In this document: one piece after another, positions 24,041 to 31,935 of the stretch
Layout of the letters: every line of letters starts with the position of its first letter
Position numbering within the stretch: position 1 is the first letter of the stretch
Source: Bacillota bacterium
GTDB taxonomy: Bacteria; Bacillota; Sulfobacillia; RBS10-35; JAJYVN01
Assembly (NCBI GenBank): GCA_021806565.1
Contig: JAJZXK010000027.1
Coordinates: 1-37,897, forward strand
Direction: 5' to 3'
Length of the DNA stretch: 37,897 nucleotides
Notes under the pieces: model-generated
Database searches by the model: none
What the model saw: only the letters and a program-made list of their open reading frames with translations
What the model was told of the DNA's origin: nothing
Position numbers and translations under genes: made by a program

Positions 24041-24859
24041 TCAGCCGGCCCGGACCTCGAAGACCAGATTGCCGTCGGCCGGCACCACCAGTTGCAGCGG
24101 CACGTTCAGCGGCAGCTTCAGGGTCGCGCGGGCGCCGAACGGGCCAAGGGCGGTGGCCGGATATCCACAGGCGGCCTTCGCCTGGTACACGCCGAGCTGC
24201 CTCCAGCCTGCGGACTTGGCCTGCTGGACACGCGCGGCGGCCCGCTTCTGGCCCGCCGCGGTGATGCCGCGCGGGATCTGCCGCCAGAGGGGGGCCTTTG
24301 CGGCCAGGGTCGAGTTACCGCTCAGCAGGGTCAGAGACTGCACCGCATCCCACTGGGTAACCAGCCAGACGCTGTGCACCCCGGATGTGGAGCCACCGCT
24401 GAGCACCGGACCAGGAACGATACCGAACAGGGGCACATACAGGCCGAAGGCCTCAAAGCTGTAGCCGGCGGCCAGCGTCGTCTGCCACCAAGCGCCGTGG
24501 CGGCTGGCGCGCACCATGTGTGTCTTCAGGCGGGTCGCGGCCCGTTCCAGCGGCTGGCCGTAGGATACGACCATCACCGGGCTGCGCGCCAGGAGCGTCA
24601 CGCCGGACGCCTTGGCGGAAGGGATGCCGCCTGGGGCCGGATAGAGTCCCGCGGAGGGTACGGCCGGGTTCAGGTACCCGGGGCGCCTGGAGCCGGCGAG
24701 GATGGTGCTCGGGCAGCGGTGGCCGGTCGCCGTGCCGCTGGTGGGGGTCGTTCCGGCCGGCGGCTTGCCGGTCTTGGATCCGGACGGCACCGTGGCGCAA
24801 CCCGCCAGGGCGCAGGCGAGGGCGACGGCCGTTGCGGTGGCCCGAATGTGTACACGCAT
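24041..24859 (-). CDS. Putative lipoprotein of unknown function
   Basis: Predicted 272 aa from ATG 24859; an ATG seven codons earlier is less likely, as the signal peptide begins MRVHIRATATAVALACALAGC. The lipobox ALAGC is clear. A Gly/Thr/Pro/Ser linker follows, then a domain of about 220 residues with no motif I recognise. It contains a few Cys (HRCPST, AACGYP) that could form an external disulfide. The C-terminal LKLPLNVPLQLVVPADGNLVFEV resembles a beta-sandwich strand pair. It heads a minus-strand group with the TPR and HD-GYP genes. Confidence 0.65.
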   Translation of the reverse strand: MRVHIRATATAVALACALAGCATVPSGSKTGKPPAGTTPTSGTATGHRCPSTILAGSRRPGYLNPAVPSAGLYPAPGGIPSAKASGVTLLARSPVMVVSYGQPLERAATRLKTHMVRASRHGAWWQTTLAAGYSFEAFGLYVPLFGIVPGPVLSGGSTSGVHSVWLVTQWDAVQSLTLLSGNSTLAAKAPLWRQIPRGITAAGQKRAAARVQQAKSAGWRQLGVYQAKAACGYPATALGPFGARATLKLPLNVPLQLVVPADGNLVFEVRAG

Positions 24860-24917
24860 GGCGCCAGGGTAGCGCAACACCTACGGGTTCGGCCAGGGTA
24901 GGGCCTGCCAGGTCGGT

Positions 24918-25241
24918 TCAATCACCGAACCGCTCACCCCACAGGCGCATCGCCTCGATGATCGCCGCCAGGGCCTCACCCTTGGGCGTGAGGCGGTATT
25001 CTACCCGCGGCGGGATCTCCGCATAGGCGCGGCGCGCGCACACACCCTCGCGCTGCAGGTCGCGTAGCCGCTGGGTGAGGGTCGTGGGGCTGACGCCGTG
25101 CAGCGAATGCAGCAGTTGGCCGAAGCGCTTCGGGCCCCCCATCAGGTCGCGCAGCACCAGGACCGTCCACTTGGCGCCGATCACCGCCATGGTGCGCTCG
25201 ATCGGGCAATCACCGACCCGATCCGGATGTTCCTCTTGCAC
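24918..25241 (-). CDS. HxlR-family winged-helix regulator
   Basis: Predicted 107 aa, the normal size. DCPIERTMAVIGAKWTVLVLRDLMGGPKRFGQLLHSL is the family start, with the near-invariant Cys (C12) that in some members senses electrophiles or oxidants. VSPTTLTQRLRDLQREGV is the recognition helix region and RVEYRLTPKGEAL the wing. GTG start with GGAG 10 bases upstream. It is divergent from a CDGSH iron-sulfur gene, and the two share one compact promoter region, so regulation of that gene is likely. Confidence 0.9.
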   Translation of the reverse strand: MQEEHPDRVGDCPIERTMAVIGAKWTVLVLRDLMGGPKRFGQLLHSLHGVSPTTLTQRLRDLQREGVCARRAYAEIPPRVEYRLTPKGEALAAIIEAMRLWGERFGD

Positions 25242-25273
25242 TGTTCTAACGCTCCACGATCACGGAGTGGTTC

Positions 25274-25318
25274 CAGTATAACATCCTTCTTGTGTCGGCA
25301 CACTAACTCCATATACTG
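25274..25318. promoter_or_regulatory. Shared divergent promoter of hxlR and the CDGSH gene with a central inverted repeat
   Basis: CAGTATA (25274-25280) and TATACTG (25312-25318) are mirror images. Read outward each contains a TATACT -10 box, one for hxlR (minus) and one for the CDGSH gene (plus). For the plus promoter, TTGTGT (25290-25295) is a -35 box 16 bases away. Between them sits GTGT-CGGC-ACAC (25292-25303), a perfect 4-4-4 inverted repeat over the -35 region. The -35 box for hxlR is less clear. This AT-rich patch is conspicuous in GC-rich DNA. Confidence 0.55.
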
Positions 25319-25371
25319 CACTGCAGGCCGGCGGGAAACGCTGGCACGAGACAGAGACGGGGAGTGGTGGT

Positions 25372-25581
25372 ATGTCGCGTTTGGTCCAGAGCGATCGCAG
25401 CAAGCCGTATCCCGTGAAGAAGGACGAGATCAGCGGGGACACCGCCTGGATCTGCGCCTGCGGCCTGTCCGGGAACAAGCCGTTTTGCGACGGTTCGCAC
25501 AAGCGCACCCTCGACGAGCAGGCCGGCACGGTCTACGTCTACGATGGCGAGTCCCGCGTGCCCGTACGCCCCCAGGGCTGA
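25372..25581 (+). CDS. CDGSH-type [2Fe-2S] cluster protein
   Basis: Predicted 69 aa. The cluster motif CACGLSGNKPFCDGSH is complete: C28, C30, C39 and H43 ligate a mitoNEET-type [2Fe-2S] cluster with three Cys and one His. No signal or membrane segment, so it is cytosolic. ATG 25372 follows GGGGAG at 25358-25363. Small single-CDGSH proteins are redox or cluster-transfer factors of poorly defined role. Divergent pairing with an HxlR regulator that carries the conserved Cys suggests redox-linked control (inference). The phosphate operon begins 122 bases downstream; I see no terminator between them. Confidence 0.93.
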   Translation: MSRLVQSDRSKPYPVKKDEISGDTAWICACGLSGNKPFCDGSHKRTLDEQAGTVYVYDGESRVPVRPQG

Positions 25582-25703
25582 TGTCGCCGCAGGGTCCGGG
25601 GGCGGCCGCCGTCCCCGGACCGCTTCTTGGCGTGTCGCTGGGCGGGAAAGCGGGGCGTCGATGCCGAACCCCGACCGGGTTGTCGCCGGAGGGGGGCGGA
25701 CGG

Positions 25704-26537
25704 TTGAGCCGGCGTCTTGCCCGTGCCGCGACATGCGCGGTCGCCCTGGGCGCCGCCAGCACGCCGCTGGTATGGATGGCCATCGCGGGGGTTTTGGTCT
25801 GGGCCGCCCGTCCGTCCGGCCTGCCGCGTCTGGGCGCGGTGAACCCGGTCGCGGCCCTTGGCGCCTTCGCCGGCACCTGCGCCACGGCCGGGATCGCGTT
25901 GGTTCTGGCGGTTCCCGTGGGGATCGGCTCGGCCCTCTGCCTCTCCGACCAGCATTGGGGGCGCGCCGGTGCGGTCCTCGGTTTCGGGGTGGACGCCCTG
26001 GCCGGCATTCCCGGGGTCGTGTTCGGCCTTTGGGGTTACCAGTTGCTGGTCCCCCGCTTCGGCGGCGGGGACCTGCTGGTGGCCGGCTTGGTGCTGGCCG
26101 CGATGGTGGCGCCCGCCTGCGCCTCGGGGTGCGTGCGGGCGTTGTCGCGGGTGCCCGTGGCGGTGCGCGAGCAGGGCCGCGTCCTCGGTTTTTCGCAATG
26201 GCAGACGCTTGGCGGTCTGATCGTGCCACTCGCCTGGCGGGACATGGCGGCGGGCGTCGTCCTGGCCCTGGGGCGGGCCGTGGGCGAGACGGTGGCCGTG
26301 CTGATGGTGGGCGGTGGCGGCGTCGGCCCCGCCGGTTGGCGTCAGCCGGTCACCACGGCGGCGGCGCTGCTTCTGGCCGATGTGCGCCTGGCCGCGGCCG
26401 ATCCTGCCGGCCACGCAGCCCGGGCCCTGGCGCGGCTCGCCCTGTTGCTGTTTGCCACGACCTGCGTGGTCCGCCTGGCCGCCATCGCGTTGCAGCGGAC
26501 GTCCGCCCCCGACCGTGCCGGGGCGGGCGGCGAATGA
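25704..26537 (+). CDS. pstC: Phosphate ABC transporter permease PstC
   Basis: Predicted 277 aa from TTG 25704, chosen because GGAGGGGGG (25688-25696) lies 7 bases upstream; an ATG at 25581 in frame has no good site and would add a non-membrane leader. Six membrane helices are visible. The permease EAA-type loop reads REQGRVLGFSQWQTLGGLIVPLAWRDMAAGVVLALGRAVGETVAVLMVGG; the GRAVGETVAV ending is typical of PstC/PstA. Its stop overlaps the pstA start (ATGA). With PstA it forms the membrane channel for inorganic phosphate import. Confidence 0.88.
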   Translation: MSRRLARAATCAVALGAASTPLVWMAIAGVLVWAARPSGLPRLGAVNPVAALGAFAGTCATAGIALVLAVPVGIGSALCLSDQHWGRAGAVLGFGVDALAGIPGVVFGLWGYQLLVPRFGGGDLLVAGLVLAAMVAPACASGCVRALSRVPVAVREQGRVLGFSQWQTLGGLIVPLAWRDMAAGVVLALGRAVGETVAVLMVGGGGVGPAGWRQPVTTAAALLLADVRLAAADPAGHAARALARLALLLFATTCVVRLAAIALQRTSAPDRAGAGGE

Positions 26538-27295
26538 TACGGGCTGCACGTCCTTTGGACCGGCTCGCGGGCGGCGCGCTTTGGGTGGCGCTGGCCGTCG
26601 TTCTGCTGCCGCTTGCGGGCATGGTGTGGCTTGCGGTGCGCCACCTGCCCGCCGTCTGGCTCGCCCCCCGGGGACTTTGGCCGGCCATCCGCGGCAGCCT
26701 GTCGGTGGTCGGTGTCGGACTGGCGCTGGCGGTACCGGCGGGTCTTTGCGGCGGGGTCTGGGTGGCGGAGGTGCGCCAGGGCTTTCTCGCGCGCGCCGTC
26801 CGGCTTTCGGCCGCCCTGCTCGGCGGCGCGTCCGGGGTGGTCGTGGGTTACGCGGCGCTCTTCGCGCTGGTCCACGGGTTCGGTTGGGGTTTCGGCACGG
26901 CGGCCGGGGGGCTGGCGCTGGCGGCCGTGATGCTGCCGCAGGTGGTGGGCGCCACCACCGAGGCGGTGGCGGCCGTTCCCGATGCGCTACGGGACGCCTC
27001 GCTCGCCCTGGGCGCCAACCGGCGCACAACGGTGTGGCGCGTCGTGGCGCCTGCGGCCGCGCCGCGCATCCTGGCCGGCGTTCTTGGCGCCGCGAGCCTG
27101 GGCATCGGTGAAACCGCCGCCTTGGCCTGCACGTTGGGCTGGACGGGTGTCCCCTCGGCGGCCGGCAGCTATCTGACGCGGGCGGTCTGGTCTTCGGTGA
27201 GGCGGCCGGAAAGCGGCGCGGCCGCCCTGGCCGTGCTGTTGCTGGTGGTGTTGGCGCTGCGGGCCGCGGCGGACCGGATGGGGGGTCGGTCATGA
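26534..27295 (+). CDS. pstA: Phosphate ABC transporter permease PstA
   Basis: Predicted 253 aa, starting at the ATG that overlaps the pstC stop. Six helices are visible. The EAA-type loop reads VPDALRDASLALGANRRTTVWRVVAPAAAPRILAGVLGAASLGIGETAALACTLG, and the GIGETAAL stretch matches PstA. It is slightly shorter than usual (280-300) because the N-terminal and last loops are compact. Its own stop overlaps pstB as ATGA, so pstC, pstA and pstB are translationally coupled. Confidence 0.9.
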   Translation: MIRAARPLDRLAGGALWVALAVVLLPLAGMVWLAVRHLPAVWLAPRGLWPAIRGSLSVVGVGLALAVPAGLCGGVWVAEVRQGFLARAVRLSAALLGGASGVVVGYAALFALVHGFGWGFGTAAGGLALAAVMLPQVVGATTEAVAAVPDALRDASLALGANRRTTVWRVVAPAAAPRILAGVLGAASLGIGETAALACTLGWTGVPSAAGSYLTRAVWSSVRRPESGAAALAVLLLVVLALRAAADRMGGRS

Positions 27296-28104
27296 GCCCG
27301 TTCGGCGGCGCGGGAGGGTTGGGGGCCGTGCCGGCCGGCCAGTCGGCCGTGCCGTGTTTCCGCGCTGAGGATTTCCACCTGTTCTGCACCGCCGGGGAAC
27401 TGCTGCGGGGAGTGGACCTCGTGGTGCCCGGAGGGCGGATCACCGCGCTGATCGGTCCGAGCGGGGCCGGCAAGTCGATGCTGTTACGCAGCCTCAACCG
27501 CATGCACGACCGCGTCGCCGGGTTGCGCGTCACCGGAGGGCTGTGGTTTCGCGAACAGGAGATCTATGCGCCAGACCTCGACCCGGTATGCTTGCGGCGG
27601 CGGGTCGGGATGGTTTTTCGTCAGCCGGTGGTTTTTCCCGCCAGCATCTTTGACAATGTGGCGTACGGACCACGTGTGCACCGCCTGGAGCTGGGTCCAG
27701 CCGGGCTTGCGACTCGGGTGGAACGCTGCCTGCGCGCGGCGGGACTCTGGGACGAGGTGCGCGATGTCCTGCGCCAGCCGGCCGGCCGGTTGACCGGCGG
27801 GCAGCGGCAACGGCTCGCCATCGCGCGCGCCCTCGCCGTGGACCCGGAGGTCCTGCTGCTCGACGAACCAACGGCCACCGTGGATCCGGTGGCAACGGCG
27901 CGGATCGAAGACGCCCTGCTGCGGCTACGCGGCGCGTTGACGGTGGTGGTGGTGACGCACAACCTGGCCCAGGCGGCGCGGATCTCGCAGCAGACGGTCT
28001 TCATGCTGGAGGGGCGCGTCGTCGAATCCGGTCCGACCGAGGTCGTCTTCCACCAGCCGCGGGACACTCGCACCGAGGACTATCTGACGGGCCGCTTCGG
28101 CTGA
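27292..28104 (+). CDS. pstB: Phosphate ABC transporter ATP-binding protein PstB
   Basis: Predicted 270 aa. Walker A GPSGAGKS (55-62), LRSLNRMHD as in all PstB, and the PstB-specific QPVVFPASIFDNVAYGPRVH (111-130; family form kPn.FP.SIydNvayGpr.hg). The signature is LTGGQ (167-171) where LSGGQ is usual, a common mild change. Walker B is VLLLDEP (187-193) with catalytic E192, and the switch His lies in VVTHNLAQAARIS. It energises phosphate import through PstC-PstA and signals phosphate status to PhoR through PhoU. Confidence 0.93.
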   Translation: MSPFGGAGGLGAVPAGQSAVPCFRAEDFHLFCTAGELLRGVDLVVPGGRITALIGPSGAGKSMLLRSLNRMHDRVAGLRVTGGLWFREQEIYAPDLDPVCLRRRVGMVFRQPVVFPASIFDNVAYGPRVHRLELGPAGLATRVERCLRAAGLWDEVRDVLRQPAGRLTGGQRQRLAIARALAVDPEVLLLDEPTATVDPVATARIEDALLRLRGALTVVVVTHNLAQAARISQQTVFMLEGRVVESGPTEVVFHQPRDTRTEDYLTGRFG

Positions 28105-28136
28105 GGGCCCGAGCTTCGGGGAGGGGGATCCACAGG

Positions 28137-28796
28137 GTGCCGACGCGGGAAGCCTTCCACGTCCAGTTGGCCGAACTGCAGCAGGGGATCGTGAGCCTGG
28201 CCGTCCAGGTCAAGCAGGTGATCTCGCGGTCCGTGGGCGCCCTGGCGGCCATGGACGCGGATGCCGGGCGTGAGATCGTGGCCGGCGACCGGGCGATCGA
28301 TGACTACGAATCCGAACTCGAACGGGCCTGCCTGTTGCTCTTGGTGCTGCAGCAACCCGTCGCGGGGGACCTGCGGGCCATCGGCGCGGGGCTGCGCATC
28401 CTGATCGATCTGGAGCGGATCGCCGACCACGCGGCGGACATCGCCCGCATCGCCGTGCGGCTGGAAGGGGAATCCCTGCCCGGCCCGCTGACCGACATCC
28501 CGCGCATGGCGGAGATCGCCCAGGATATGGTGGCACGGGCCGTGGACGCCTACGTGCGGCGGGATGCGGACGCGGCCCGCGCCCTGGTCGCATTGGACGA
28601 CGACGTGGACCACCTGTTTTCGCGCGTCTTTCGCGAGTTGATCGCCCTGATGGGGCAGCGCCCGGAGGCCGTGCGCCTCGGCACGCACCTGTTGTTTGCG
28701 GCATCCCACCTGGAGCGCATTGCGGACCACGCAACCAACCTGGCCGAGGCGGTCATCTACACCGTCACCGGCCAGCGACCGGAGCTGAACGACTGA
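28137..28796 (+). CDS. phoU: Phosphate signalling protein PhoU
   Basis: Predicted 219 aa with GTG 28137 after GGGGAGGGGGATCC. Two similar three-helix bundles are visible, each with the metal-binding pattern: DYESELERACLLLLVLQQPVAGDLR with LERIADHAADIARI, then DDVDHLF with SHLERIADHATNLAEAV. PhoU connects the Pst transporter with the PhoR kinase and dampens phosphate uptake. It is 32 bases behind pstB, and its stop overlaps the phoB start (TGATG). Confidence 0.93.
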   Translation: MPTREAFHVQLAELQQGIVSLAVQVKQVISRSVGALAAMDADAGREIVAGDRAIDDYESELERACLLLLVLQQPVAGDLRAIGAGLRILIDLERIADHAADIARIAVRLEGESLPGPLTDIPRMAEIAQDMVARAVDAYVRRDADAARALVALDDDVDHLFSRVFRELIALMGQRPEAVRLGTHLLFAASHLERIADHATNLAEAVIYTVTGQRPELND

Positions 28797-29503
28797 TGGC
28801 GGTTGCTTTGATCGTGGAGGACGATGCCCGCATCCGCGAACTGGTCGCCTTCCATCTGGCCCGGGCCGGCTTCGAGACCGCACAGGCGGCGACGGCCGCC
28901 GAGGCCCGGGGCGCCTGGGCGCAGCGCGCGCCGGATGTGGTGATTCTGGATCTGATGCTGCCCGATGCCAGCGGTTGGGACGTCTGTCGTGAGTTGCGCG
29001 AGGCCGGCGAGTCTTTCGGCCATCCCGCCGTCATCATGCTGACCGCCCTGGATGCCGAGGCCGACCGCATCACCGGGCTGGAACTGGGCGCGGACGACTA
29101 CGTGACCAAGCCGTTTTCACCGCGTGAACTGGTGGCGCGGGTGCGCGCGGTGCTGCGGCGTCGTGAGCCGGTCCGTCCGGAAGGGGCGGAGGTGACCCGG
29201 ATCGGTGCCGTCTCCATCCACCGCCGACGGGTGGAGGCGAGCGTCAACGGCCAGGTGTTGCCGCTCACCGCGACCGAGTTCCGCATCCTGGCGGCGTTGG
29301 CGGATGCGGGCGGCGAGGTGTGCAGCCGGGATCGCCTGCTGGACTTGGTGTGGGGCCAGGACTTCTACGGCGACCGCCGCACCGTGGACGTGCACATCCG
29401 GCACATCCGCGAGAAGCTGGCGGCCGTGAACGCGGAGGACGTGTTGGAGACGGTCCGCGGCTTCGGCTACCGCCTGCGGGGTGGCGCCGGCAAAGGATCC
29501 TGA
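28796..29503 (+). CDS. phoB: OmpR/PhoB-family response regulator
   Basis: Predicted 235 aa. The receiver domain has the acidic pocket EDD (8-10), phosphoacceptor D52 in VVILDLMLPD, T83 and K105 in YVTKPFSP. The C-terminal winged helix contains LTATEFRILAALADAGGEVCSRDRLLDLVWG and the wing RTVDVHIRHIREKL, both PhoB/OmpR hallmarks. Given its place after phoU and before the kinase gene it is almost certainly the phosphate-response regulator (PhoB/PhoP), controlling the Pho regulon, probably including this operon. Confidence 0.92.
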   Translation: MAVALIVEDDARIRELVAFHLARAGFETAQAATAAEARGAWAQRAPDVVILDLMLPDASGWDVCRELREAGESFGHPAVIMLTALDAEADRITGLELGADDYVTKPFSPRELVARVRAVLRRREPVRPEGAEVTRIGAVSIHRRRVEASVNGQVLPLTATEFRILAALADAGGEVCSRDRLLDLVWGQDFYGDRRTVDVHIRHIREKLAAVNAEDVLETVRGFGYRLRGGAGKGS

Positions 29504-29548
29504 TCGGGCGGCCGGCCGGGTCCGCGGGGGCGGGGCAGGCGCGTTCCG

Positions 29549-30919
29549 TTGAGTTTGCGGCAAGGGGGGGACCGGCGCCGCGTCCCCGCGGTGTCATCGC
29601 AGGGGGCCCGCGCCGGGCGTCGGTTGGGTCCGTGGATGCCGCTATGGGTATTGGTGGTGGTGGCGGCGGCGGTCGGAGGCTGGGCCGCCGGCCGGCGGTC
29701 GGGACGCCGCGCCAGGTCCGCCCTCGGGCGGGCGGCGGCGGGGGTCTTGGCCCGCGCCGGCGCGATCGGTTTTTCCGCGGCCTCGGCGGTCGACGAGTTT
29801 GCCCCCCCCGACGTGCTGGAGGTGGAGTTGGACCGCTTCGGTACGTGGCTGCAGGCCCAGTGGCGCCGCTCCGAGGAGGAGCGCCGGCGGCTGTCGGCGG
29901 TGTTGGCCGGCCTGACCGAGGGCATCGTCCTGCTCGACCCCCACGGCCGGGTGCTGCTGGTGAACGATGTCGCCCGCGGCTTCTGGCCCCGGTTGGCTCC
30001 GGGCCTGCAGGGCCGCCACCAGGTGGAACTCTTCCAGGACGCGCGCTGTGACCGGTTGCTGGCCCATGCCCTCGCCCGTGGCGAGGCGCAGCAGGCCGAC
30101 CTCGAGCGGCCCGGACCCAAGGGGCGCTGGTGGCGGTTGCACATCGTGCCGATTCCGGCCGGTGAGGGGGAGGCCGGCGCCGCCCTGACGGCCGGGGCGC
30201 TGGTCATCGTGCAGGACATCACCGAGCAGCGCGCCACCGAGCAGATGCGGCGCGACTTTGTGGCCAACGTCTCCCACGAGTTGCAGACACCGCTGACATC
30301 GGTGCGCGGTTACGCCGAGACCCTGCTGGACGAGGACGACCTCGATCCCGCGGAGATCCGCCGCTTCAGCGGCTACATCCTGAAGGAATCCGAACGGATG
30401 GCCGCCCTGGTGCGCGATCTGCTCGCCCTGGCGCAGTTGGAGGCCCCGCGCTGGGTACCGGCCGAGCCCGTGTCCCTCGGGGAGGTGGCGAGGGATGTGG
30501 TGGCGGCGCAGATGCCCTTTGCGGCGGAACGCGGCGTGGCGCTGGAACTCGAAGCGGGGACCCTGCAGGTCCCGGGCCGGCCGGACGAACTGCGGCGCGC
30601 CCTGGAGAACCTGGTGCGCAACGCCCTGGCGTACACACCGGGCGGCGGGCGCGTGCGCGTGCGGGTCGGCCGCCTGGGCCCGGAGGCCCGCCTCCAGGTG
30701 ATCGACACGGGGATCGGCATCTCGGCCGAACACCTGCCGCGGTTGTTCGAGCGGTTCTACCGCGTCGATCGGGGCCGCAGCCGCGAGACCGGCGGCACCG
30801 GGTTGGGGCTCGCCATCGTCAAACACACGGCCGAGGGCCATGGTGGCCGCGTCGAGGTGGACAGCGTCCCCGGGGAGGGGACCACCTTCACGTTGGTGCT
30901 GCCCGGCGCCAGCGGTTGA
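29549..30919 (+). CDS. phoR: PhoR-type membrane sensor histidine kinase
   Basis: Predicted 456 aa from TTG 29549. The true start is uncertain; an ATG at 29636 would begin just before the single membrane helix (about 31-48). A PAS-like domain spans about 112-225. The phosphoacceptor is H243 in FVANVSHELQTPLTSVRGYAETLL; the usual HELRTPL Arg is Gln here. The ATPase domain has the N box ENLVRNALAYTPGG, the G1 box DTGIGIS, FERFYRVDRGRSRETGG and the G2 box GTGLGLAIVKHTAEGHGG. As in many PhoR proteins there is no large external sensor, consistent with sensing through PhoU and Pst. The 45-base gap from phoB contains a 7-G run near the start. Confidence 0.9.
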   Translation: MSLRQGGDRRRVPAVSSQGARAGRRLGPWMPLWVLVVVAAAVGGWAAGRRSGRRARSALGRAAAGVLARAGAIGFSAASAVDEFAPPDVLEVELDRFGTWLQAQWRRSEEERRRLSAVLAGLTEGIVLLDPHGRVLLVNDVARGFWPRLAPGLQGRHQVELFQDARCDRLLAHALARGEAQQADLERPGPKGRWWRLHIVPIPAGEGEAGAALTAGALVIVQDITEQRATEQMRRDFVANVSHELQTPLTSVRGYAETLLDEDDLDPAEIRRFSGYILKESERMAALVRDLLALAQLEAPRWVPAEPVSLGEVARDVVAAQMPFAAERGVALELEAGTLQVPGRPDELRRALENLVRNALAYTPGGGRVRVRVGRLGPEARLQVIDTGIGISAEHLPRLFERFYRVDRGRSRETGGTGLGLAIVKHTAEGHGGRVEVDSVPGEGTTFTLVLPGASG

Positions 30920-31025
30920 AGGCGGCGCGGGCCCGCGCCCGTACGCCGGAGGGAGCCCCCTGCAAGCGGCGAAGCATAGGGCCGGCCCGCGCGGTTGTTG
31001 GCGCGGCCGCAACGGGGGTGGGTGT

Positions 31026-31859
31026 GTGGACCGGGTCCGCTTGAGTGTGACGAATCTCGGGTGCCCCGCCTGGCCGCTGCAACGGTTTTTCGAGGAGGCG
31101 TTGCGGCTTGGGTATGAGGGTGTGGAACTGCGCTGCTTGGACGGCGGCCTCCTGACTCCCGCCGTCGATGCGCGGGTACGCGGGGAGGTGGCGCGGCTGT
31201 CCGCGGCGACGGGCCTGCCTGTGGTCGCCGTCGGCGCCAACTCGCGGTTTTCCATGGCCGATGCCCAGGAGCGGGCCGCCCAGGAGCTCGACCTGTGCGG
31301 CATGATCGATCTCGCCGCGGAACTCGGTGCCCCAGTGGTGCGTGCCTACGGGGGCCCGCTTCCGGAGGACGAGCCGGAGGGCGTCGTCTGCGCGCGTATC
31401 GCGGAGTCGGTCGCGCGGGTGGCGGAACACGCCGCGGCGCGCGGTGTCGACATCGCCCTGGAGACCCACGACGGGCTCTCGTCGGCCCGGGTCGCGCGGG
31501 AGGTCCTGGCCCGGCTGGCGCATCCCCGCGTGCACGCGCTTTGGGACGTGCTGCATCCGACGCGCGTGGGAGAGACTCCGGAGCAGGTGTGGGACTGGAT
31601 TGGCGCCAGGGTGCGCCATGTGCACCTCAAAGACGCGCGCCGCGGGCCGGACGGGCGCTGGCGGGCCGTGGTCGCCGGCGATGGCGAGGTACCCATGCGC
31701 CGTTGCCTGGAGGTCCTCTGGGCCTGCGGCTATCGGGGTTGGATCACCCTCGAGTGGGAGAAGTATTGGGAGCCGGAGATCGCGCCGCCGGAGGTCGCCC
31801 TGCCGCGCCAACTGGCGGTCGTGCGCCACTGGCTCGACGAGGTCTGCGCCGGGCGTTAG
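31026..31859 (+). CDS. Sugar phosphate isomerase/epimerase-like TIM-barrel protein
   Basis: Predicted 277 aa from GTG 31026 behind GGGGGTGGG; the frame is open further upstream but overlaps phoR and is not protein-like. The AP endonuclease 2/xylose-isomerase-like barrel is visible: VRLSVTNLGCPAWPLQRFFEEALRLGYEGVELRC at the N-terminus, then metal-ligand candidates in DIALETHDGLSS, HALWDVLHPTRVGE, VRHVHLKDAR and WITLEWEKYWEPEI. The pattern of E, D, H and E ligands is typical of IolE/IolI/Hyi-type isomerases and epimerases. The sugar substrate cannot be assigned. It is on the same strand as the pho genes, 106 bases later, and the gap contains a GGCGCGGGCCCGCGCC palindrome (30924-30939). Confidence 0.8.
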   Translation: MDRVRLSVTNLGCPAWPLQRFFEEALRLGYEGVELRCLDGGLLTPAVDARVRGEVARLSAATGLPVVAVGANSRFSMADAQERAAQELDLCGMIDLAAELGAPVVRAYGGPLPEDEPEGVVCARIAESVARVAEHAAARGVDIALETHDGLSSARVAREVLARLAHPRVHALWDVLHPTRVGETPEQVWDWIGARVRHVHLKDARRGPDGRWRAVVAGDGEVPMRRCLEVLWACGYRGWITLEWEKYWEPEIAPPEVALPRQLAVVRHWLDEVCAGR

Positions 31860-31935
31860 TCCGGTCCGGCGGCCCTGCTACCGTCCGGACCACCCGGCAG
31901 CGCCCGGGCGGTCCTGGGAGAGGGGAGCGTTGCGC

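Noticed and set aside
25539-27533. 664-codon minus-strand open frame
   Set aside because: Antisense to pstC and pstA, which have family motifs and ATGA overlaps.
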